A stretch of DNA of 64,000 bases from Siphonodentalium dalli (lineage: Eukaryota > Mollusca > Scaphopoda > Gadilida > Siphonodentaliidae): contig CP136064.1 of assembly GCA_032622095.1 (NCBI GenBank), positions 173,856,310 to 173,920,309 of the forward strand, written 5' to 3'. Both the position numbers and the translations under genes were made by a program. Below are positions 56,837-64,000 of this stretch, piece by piece. The notes below the pieces were generated by a model. It was not told where the DNA came from and made no database searches. It saw nothing but the letters and a program-made list of their open reading frames with translations. The number at the start of each line of letters is the position of its first letter. Positions within the stretch are counted from its first letter, which is position 1.

Positions 56837-57007
56837 GCATTAGCACCGCTGTGGCTCCATTATATCTCTCCGAGATTGCGCCCGTACCACTGAGGGGATT
56901 AGCAGGAGTATTCAACCAGCTTTCCATAACAACTGGTATTATGGTATCTCAGTTTCTAGGTCTTGATGTAATATTGGGGACTGACACGTTGTGGCCAGTG
57001 GTGCTAG
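56837..57007 (+). CDS. SLC2A: Glucose transporter exon 5, TM4 to TM5
   Basis: 171 bases between GTTGTAG and GTAGGT, entering with two bases that complete Gly and leaving in phase 1. It encodes GISTAVAPLYLSEIAPVPLR, the family P-x-Y-x-x-E-I-(A/S)-P-x-x-x-RG signature, then GVFNQLSITTGIMVSQFLGL with the helix 5 Q-L-x-x-x-x-G-I sugar-pathway motif, and DTLWPVVLG at the entry to the next helix. Identity to class I members is clear. No continuation (the PESPR loop, QLS of helix 7) is visible downstream to 64000, so the following intron is at least 7 kb. Confidence 0.95.
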
Positions 57008-57657
57008 GTAGGTATCACATGATCACTGCCTTAATGCAGATTAACTCTCAAATTCCACTGAAACTACATTACAAAACAAAATGAACCATTGATACAAAAA
57101 TAAGACAATGCTACAAATATACTGTAACTTGAAAATGGTAGAAACATGAAATGTGGAGATTTTGTCAACTGTTAAAAGATATTTGCAATTTGTTCGTAAT
57201 TATTTCTGTCATAACTTCTTCATTGCTTAATGATGTCATGATATTGTGTGCTGTACGTACATGCCATTGATGCTATGGTAATTTTTCAGTGGAAAATATA
57301 ATAGGAATATCATGAAAAACTCTAAAACTGACTCCATGCATGTGCTACTATCATACACAATCCTTGGACATAATACACTGTATCAAATGTAGGGATACAC
57401 TGGTTGCAAGGCAAAACTTTCTGAGTCCTCAAGCTCATTATAGTCCGTGGGCCAAACAAGATATTTTTCAAGTTGGCTGCACCCCCCTCCAACAAAGGTT
57501 TCTACATATCAAATTAAAGGTCATCATATGGCGCATCAGATTTGGCTTGTTGCCCGTTTCAGAAAGTGTCCCAAAATAGATTTTTCAGGGAAGACAACTC
57601 TTGCCCCTAAAATAAAATGAAAATTTTCTTGAGATCAAGTGTCAGAGCATAAACAAA
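57008..57657 (+). other. Start of GLUT intron 5, no further gene
   Basis: GTAGGT donor at 57008. Bases about 57225-57325 resemble the segment at 11125-11215 (GATGTCATGATATTGTGTGC, TTTTTCAGTGGAAAATATA), another dispersed repeat. Confidence 0.6.
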
Positions 57658-57682
57658 ATATTTCCGCTAAAGGAAGCCGTTC

Positions 57683-57852
57683 ACACTGAACTATATGGAT
57701 ATATGTCCTGCGTTTGTAAACCATAGTAGAAAAGGGGTTAACTTTTTGTGGTCGCCTACGATCCCTCACGGCCTTCAGTGGCTTGGTCGGAATCAGTCAC
57801 GCATGCGCAGTCCCAATATAACCGATTGAATCTCGTCAGTTTATTTTCTGCT
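57683..57852. repeat. Inverted terminal repeat, left (DIRS-type element 2)
   Basis: Pairs with 61635-61804 as reverse complement with few changes. Includes ACGCATGCGCAGTCCCAATA and AAACCATAGTAGAAAAGGGG. The outer bases 57658-57682 (TTTCCGCTAAAGGAAGCCG) pair only with the internal complementary region. Confidence 0.88.
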
Positions 57853-58564
57853 ACGAAACCGAACGGAAGTCTAAAGGGAGTATTGTTCCGAATTTGTCGT
57901 TTAACAACTAGACAACAAATTCAATTTATCGATACAATAATTACTGGTCGCCTACGCGTTAGTTTTTAGAATTATTGTTTCGAATTCACGGACCGTTTCG
58001 CTTCAAACATACAATTGTCCGTGTTTTCGAACAGGCGGCGGACTTAAAAAATTTTCAAATATGAAAATCGACATTGCGCCATAATCAGCCGCCATTTCAA
58101 GGCCTTACGAGGCGCTTAGATTATTGTGAGCAATTCATCTATGTAATTATTATAGAACCTATAAGGTATGATATAATTTGTCAGATATAAAAAATGCCAC
58201 GTGATTCGCTACCGGAAGTCTCCTAATTTCGTGGGAATTTATTTACACGTGGACATTTATTTAGCAATAATTACCATCGCTACTGACGCTATCTATCATA
58301 ATGTTATGAACAACATTCTTTCTCATAATACTTTGTTGTTTTATGGTTCAATACAACTGATCCATATGTGTTGGTCACATTTGAACTTAAAGTTGATTAC
58401 ATCTTGGTTTATCAATGTAAAAACCGATACCTAAGAATAACAGTAGTGTCATTATTACTTTAATAAATTGACAGAGATTGATATTGGACAAGTGTTATAA
58501 TTCTGTTCATGGTTTGATTCTCGTAATGGAGCATCACCTTCGATGTAATAATCTCAGCCATGTG

Positions 58565-58800
58565 CTAGCGGACCGGAGATCGCACCCTGGTCAGGGTATT
58601 CTGACAGAAATCAGAACTCGGTCCGATACCAAGTTTGTCTGGCTAACAAGTCCCATTCGAGATTACTGAATAAAATCCGAATGCAAATGCCGACTTTCCC
58701 CATTACAACACTTGTTCAGGTATGTTGTCGTGGGTGCACTACGCTGTGCGATCGGGTGTGGACAATTAAAACTTAATGGCTGACCCATGTACACACCTAG
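58565..58800. repeat. Dispersed repeat, copy B (inverted relative to 7745-7980)
   Basis: Reverse-complement match to 7745-7980 through GACAGAAATCAGAACTCGG, CAACACTTGTTCAGGTATGT and GCGATCGGGTGTGGAC. It lies inside the second DIRS-type element, so the element either picked it up or was invaded by it. Confidence 0.75.
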
Positions 58801-58980
58801 GTGTGTGCATGTTACAGAACACTACTGGAGTCACTAGAACTCATCAAAACAACATGCTTTCACAAAATACTTTGTGTTTTCTGTTTCAATACTGTCACAC
58901 ATGTCTCCTATGATTTAGATGTGTTTGTCGACGCTTGAAGTTGACTACAGTTTATCAATATCAGAAAAATAACGACTGTC

Positions 58981-60250
58981 GTGGTACTAAGATTCGTTAG
59001 TGTCTTTAATTTCAGACAGGGATTGACATCTGACAGGAGTCAGAATTCTGTTGAGTACATGATTCGATTCTCGTACAGTGCTTCAACTTCACTGTCAAAT
59101 TTTGAACTGCTAGCATTTAATGATTGCAAGCATGACACTAAAATTAATCGTGATGACAGTTTCACTATTGTCTCAATTCCAGATTTTAGTTATTATTCTG
59201 AATTGTATCCAAAATTAACCCATCCTTTCAAAATTGCTGAGTTGATTCTCGACTAAATGGTGTCTCCTTCTGGAATACAAACATAATTGCTTTCCTTCCT
59301 GTGCAGGTTTACCGAAAAGAAGCGGTGGGGGCTGGGTTACTACGATTCTGGATATGGCTCTAATTGGGACACAAAATTACAAATCATGGGTGCTCCGGTT
59401 TGCATTCTCTAGAGTAAGGCAAGAAGCTTATCGTCACTCTGACGGTGTTTAATCATGGTTTCACTATCTACAAATATATTTGAAGATACTTTGGTTTAAA
59501 AAACCTTTCCCCTTCTTGATTCAATTATGAGAATAATTCCAGCCTGACAGGTATTTAGAATCGTGGTGACTTGACTCCTCCAGTTAACTGGCCCACTGTC
59601 AATAACTGGCGACCGTGGCCTGGATGACGTTCCCCAATGAATAACGATATAATAGCAGTGGTATTCCAAGACGAGGAAGGTGGGGGGAGACATTATTTAT
59701 GGCAAGTAACCATATCAAATGTGAGCTTGGTACAAGAACAGGCTGTACATCCAATACAGCATGCATTGTTCATAAAGGGCATGGTAGGTGTTTTGAAGGT
59801 ATTCATGGACTAGCTGGAGTCTCAATGAATTTTCAAATATATACGTGTCCCGACCTTTCATACCGTTGATATGGCGAATAGACTTCACACACGAATGAAG
59901 CATATTTACATGGAAAGCATTTATATTGTCACGTGTCCCACGACCACTGCCAATAGCCTTTCCGACAAGAGTCCATCAGCATGGCTCTTCATACTTCTAT
60001 TGCCCATATCAATTTGATTATCTGGCACATAGACAATAAAACAGGCAAAGACGTTTGCGCTGTCCAGCTAAGCTTTCGAGGAAGCTCATTGACCAGCATT
60101 ACCGACCTTTCCTAAGACGCAGGCAGGGGACCACCCCGTACGAGTGGATCCCATCCCCATGGCACCAGATGCCCGATTGTAAGGGCCTGAAACCATGCTG
60201 CCAAATATGCGCATTTCGGCCTATGCTGGGTTTGTCCTCTCTTCCTTAAA
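58981..60250. other. Interior of DIRS-type element 2: open frames of unknown meaning
   Basis: The + strand has an open frame at 58981-59256 (91 codons) and a Cys/Arg-rich frame at 60055-60249 containing CCQIC; the minus strand has 59693-59496. None shows a domain I know. Composition from about 59300 to 61330 is GC-richer than the flanks, which hints at former coding sequence. Confidence 0.35.
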
Positions 60251-61494
60251 CATGCCATAAGCAGGACCACTTAGGTAGGGGGAGTTCCTCTCTATCTTGG
60301 CTCTTCATATTAAAATAAAACAACATTATAAAAGGGATGTGTATCCTTTACTAGGAGGATGCTAATTTCATTCGTTTCCTTCCTAGGGGAGCCATTTTTA
60401 GAGCGGGTCCTCCCCTAGTTTGCTGCATGCTTCACACTAACTGCCTATCACACACCTAGGTCGATCTGCTGCATGTTTGGGGGGGGGGCAGAGGCTCAGA
60501 CCTGAATATTCCGTATGGTGACCGTGAACATTTACCTGTGTTCATCATCTGACTACATTGTACATCATTTGAACTGTTTTCAGTTGTAGAAGGCGCACCT
60601 TCATTTCTTAGAATCGGATCGCGGTGGGTATTCCGCTGGGAATGCAGACTGCTCTCAGGTGCCTAGTGGTCATAATGGCCTAATAATAGTAATGTGTGTG
60701 GATTTAGGCTGAACATAATACTTGTGATTGCACATTTTGCTGTCTGTCTCCATTCCAAAGGATGGTGCTCGTTGGGAAATTTCTCCAAAATTAATACTCG
60801 TACCGACACTATTGTTTGGCACCTGAGAGTAGCGGTTTGCTTTCTCATTGGATGCTCTGGTCACCTGCGGTGTTCGGCCATGCGCTCCTGATGCTCATGG
60901 CTGTTAGTCATGTTCTCTGAGGGGCTATATATATATCTTTAATGATACATTGGATTGTGCCCGGGATCTGTGGGGGCTCCCTCTGATCCGATGGCTTGAC
61001 TCGCTTATAGTTGTCTAACCCATTTGGGCTAATGGGCTCTCCATTTGATCCCTGTGCCACAGATTGGGCATCAGGTTATCTGCCATTTGCAGTTAGTTAA
61101 CTCTTAATGTGGGTTGTCTTGCCATCTTTGGAGTGGGCCTCCTCCAGTGCAGGTCGTTATGTCGCTAAGGCGGAGAGGGAGTTTAATAGTCTCCTCGCAT
61201 CTCAAATCGGCTGGATTCTTAGAACTGACGGATGAAGAACAGAGAATTGCTCGGTTCGCTCGCAATTCTGAATTGAATGGCACCACCTGGGATGTTGCTT
61301 CCAAAAACAAGGGGGGGGAGGTACATGTTTGAGCAATATAGCACTCTAATTATATGAGTTATTTCACGTAACTAATCATAACAGATTCATTAAAGAGTTC
61401 ATATTTAGGTAAAATCTGTTTTAGAAGAGTGCATTCCCTCCAAAATTTGGCTATTAACTTTATTGCTCGTGCCTCCTCCTGGGCTTGCATTCTA

Positions 61495-61594
61495 ATCCAT
61501 ATAGTTCAGTGTGAACGGCTTCCTTTAGCGGAAATATGATATTTTTTAAAATATAATATATATTTCCTTAAAGAAAGCCTGAACACTGAACTAT
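61495..61594. repeat. Internal complementary region (DIRS-type element 2)
   Basis: The first part (ATCCATATAGTTCAGTGTGA ... GCGGAAATAT) is the complement of the element's left end. The second (AATATATATTTCCTTAAAGA ... GAACTAT) is the complement of its right end. The length of 100 bases equals that in the other DIRS element. Confidence 0.85.
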
Positions 61595-61634
61595 CATTCC
61601 CAACCCCGCAACTCGCCAATCTCCTGATTGAGTT

Positions 61635-61804
61635 GAAAATAAACTGACGAGATTCAATCGGTTATATTGGGACTGCGCATGCGTGACTGATTCCGAGCAA
61701 GCCACTGAAGACCGTGAGGGATCGTAGGCGACCACAAAAAGTTAACCCCTTTTCTACTATGGTTTACAAACGCAGGACATATATCCATATAGTTCAGTGT
61801 TCGG
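61635..61804. repeat. Inverted terminal repeat, right (DIRS-type element 2)
   Basis: Partner of 57683-57852. The outer right extension 61805-61849 (CTTTCTTTAAGGAAATATAT ...) has its complement in the internal complementary region only. Confidence 0.88.
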
Positions 61805-61849
61805 CTTTCTTTAAGGAAATATATATTATATTTTTAAAAATATCATATT

Positions 61850-64000
61850 ATGGTTATAAACTGCACTATATATAGTTTATATTAATAAGAAATGATCATA
61901 AAATGACACAAGATACAAAACTATACCAATTTATGAGCTAGTTAGAAAAAATTGCGATAAATATTTTGAAATCGCGAAAAATTACTATGATTTTGAAAAA
62001 AATGGTCACATATAAATGGTTATAACTTGTGAACCACATGGGCTATTGATCCGCAACATGGCTCAAAAATTGCCCCGATGAAATATCAAAACGATTTTAA
62101 TAATGGAATGCCAAAAATATTGCTGAGGAAATGTTATATGAGCGTAAACTTAACCCCAGTTTCCCCCACCCCCTAAAATATTACTTTTGCAGAAAAACGA
62201 TTTATGTAGCTGTTTACACTTAGAATGCTGCATGTCAAGTTGGTTTTAGAAGCATAAACTGAAACAGTGTACAGAGTGATGAAGGGAATGATAAATAACG
62301 GTGTCTGAACGTGATCTGAGATTAAAATTTGAAAAAAAAATGTGAAAAATGATAATTTTTACAAATTTCTTTAAAATTTACAAAATTTTGATTAAATTTT
62401 GATAGGCTATGGTATAACCTCACGAGAACACTGGTCTAGAATTAGTAAGTTCATAAAACCTCATACGATCACCTTTCTGGCAACTATTTCGTATATTTTT
62501 CAATTTTTACTTGAATTTTTATGGAAAGATTATATACATATATATTTCAACTGAATACATATGGCTACAAAGGCTTATGAGTGAGACTTACGTTATACAG
62601 AAAGGTATTTTCTTATTTGTGCCGCGCATGTCGGGACAGTGATCACAACTGACAATAGATACGGCATTAAATACGCTCCATATTTGACAATAAGTTTAGG
62701 ATGGCATCCAAATCGGCCAACAAAATCGAAGTGTCTCACATTTTCTTTCACAAACGTGACTGAGTTCGTTATCTGGGGACAAGGGAATTGTTAATCATGA
62801 GTTCACTGGTAACCATAAACAGACATTAGAACCCTACTATTGTTTCAATTAATTTAAGCTAATGAATAATTGGTTGTCTTAAGGACTATAGATACTCATT
62901 TATTGGGGGAATACTTGATACAAGTCAGTGTATGGAAAGATTAAAACAATCATCACTATTAATGTGTGCCTTTTGGATCAGTTTAGAAAAGTAATATCAA
63001 TTTATATAATGTTTCTAAAGAAAATTGAAATTGTATGCCAAAATTACCAGCCTCCAATTTCAAGTTGCATATCTCTGATGTCTTCAGGTGAAATATTTTA
63101 TATTAAAGAAATTAGTTGTTATACGGAGGATTTTTTGTCAATAAAGAAATGACTTTTGCAGTATATAATATTGTGTTGCCAAACAGTTTTCAAGACATTC
63201 TACTACTTCCTGTTCTATAATTTGAGTATCTGTAGTCCTTAAATGTTCTCTCACTCTACTCATCCTATGAGTTGTCAAAATTTACACTATTTCGGTTATT
63301 GTAGATATTCTCACATACATCGTTACATGGTTAGTCTGCACTGAAACAAGATCATGTGTCAGATTCACATGAATCTTTGCAGCCAAAGCTCAGCTGTCAT
63401 AGTCAATCGAGAGGAAGTATAATCTGTCTGGTTTGTAGGACTCAATCAAAGAGCGACCAGTCATGGCTGTCATGACATGGTACACCAGGCTTGGGAGTTA
63501 GTATGAAGTGCCAATCACTGATATAGTTCGCACGAAGATGTTGGTGTGATTTCTTAAGGAGTATGTGGCTGCTGGAGGTAGAAGATGTGTTCCAGTGTTC
63601 GGTTATACAACACAAGAACGTGTGCATTATTTTGTCGAATAGACGACATTATGGCCCACCATAATGTAGCCCACATGCAAACTCATGGTAGGATATATAG
63701 TGTCATCGTCAACATTAATAGATTACACAAATTGATGCAAATTTAAAGTCGCATCACATTTTACTGCTTTTGACTATTAAGTCAAACGGATTCATTGTAT
63801 AGGTATTTGTGAATGTTGTAGCCTGTCAACGTGTGAATTAGAGGCAAGATTTCACACACCTCATTGGATAATACTGTCCGCTATGTCGTTCACGGAAATG
63901 ACACATGACTTATTTTTGGATTCAGTATGAAGATTATCCTAGCTCCTATTTATTGAGAAACATAACTTTCTGTTATTTCTACATGTACGTCAGTGGAATA
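61850..64000. other. No gene recognised to window end
   Basis: AT-rich presumed GLUT intron. Short open frames without domains. No transporter exon, TIR or tandem array stands out. Confidence 0.5.

Larger units (their letters stand above)
57658..61849. mobile_element. DIRS-type element without recognisable RT or recombinase
   Basis: Inverted terminal repeats lie at 57683-57852 and 61635-61804 (shared GTGGTCGCCTACGATCCCTC and GCATGCGCAGTCCCAATATA, one as complement). A 100-bp region at 61495-61594 holds the complements of the two outer ends side by side. This arrangement of two ITRs plus an internal complementary region next to one of them is the DIRS hallmark and implies + orientation. The 3.6-kb interior has no RT, RNase H or tyrosine recombinase motif that I can find. 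Its ITRs differ in sequence from those of the DIRS at 39506-44662. A non-autonomous derivative or a badly decayed copy are both possible. Confidence 0.75.

Noticed and set aside
59300-59455. Open segment considered as the next GLUT exon
   Set aside because: After a CTGTGCAG acceptor-like site the peptide has no transporter motif, and it lies within the second DIRS-type element.

Overview
The window is AT-rich animal genomic DNA. GT-AG introns, many transposon families, TA-, TTAA-, 8-bp and 9-bp target-site duplications, long poly-G tracts and many short palindromes point to a marine invertebrate. A mollusc or another lophotrochozoan is my best guess, based on the style of the dispersed repeats; this is not proven. 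There is no bacterial-style gene organisation and I recognise no rRNA, tRNA or CRISPR array.

The one host gene I recognise is the 5' part of a class I facilitative glucose transporter (SLC2A/GLUT family) on the + strand. Four exons are well supported: 38428-38526, 53929-54089, 54936-55060 and 56837-57007. A fifth, 18460-18579, is a likely first coding exon. It carries an N-terminal acidic dileucine motif and joins exon 2 in phase 0. Together they encode about 225 residues, through transmembrane helix 5. The remaining exons must lie beyond base 64000. The gene therefore covers more than 45 kb here, almost all of it intron filled with transposons.

Layout: 1-2.5 kb, little recognisable apart from a possible exon end. 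2.5-4.8 kb, a 174-bp tandem array split by a 1.37-kb TIR element. 5.3-6.3 kb and 7.0-7.5 kb, non-autonomous hAT-like elements. 8.5-10.7 kb, a Mutator-like element (9-bp TSD) carrying a spliced PHD-FLYWCH gene that stops at the start of the transposase core. 10.9-18.2 kb, dispersed repeats, minisatellites and a TTAA MITE. 18.46 kb, putative GLUT exon 1. 18.7-23.8 kb, nested inverted-repeat structures rich in GTCGGC. 24-26.2 kb, two tandem arrays. 27.2-28.4 kb, a composite hAT-like element with two left ends. 29.2-32.2 kb, a hAT element with perfect 8-bp TSDs and a broken transposase. 36.7 kb, a LINE tail. 39.5-44.66 kb, a near-complete DIRS retrotransposon (gag, RT-RNase H, tyrosine recombinase, inverted terminal repeats and internal complementary region) inside GLUT intron 2. 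47.2-52.4 kb, a foldback element with arms of about 1.1 kb around a decayed Ty3/Gypsy pol, also in intron 2. 54-56.7 kb, four copies of one TA-flanked palindromic MITE among GLUT exons 3-5. 57.66-61.85 kb, a second element with DIRS-type termini but no recognisable RT or recombinase.

The least ordinary items are the DIRS-type element lacking DIRS genes, the foldback element enclosing a gypsy fragment, the PHD-FLYWCH gene in a mobile element with intact ends, and the dileucine exon of the transporter.
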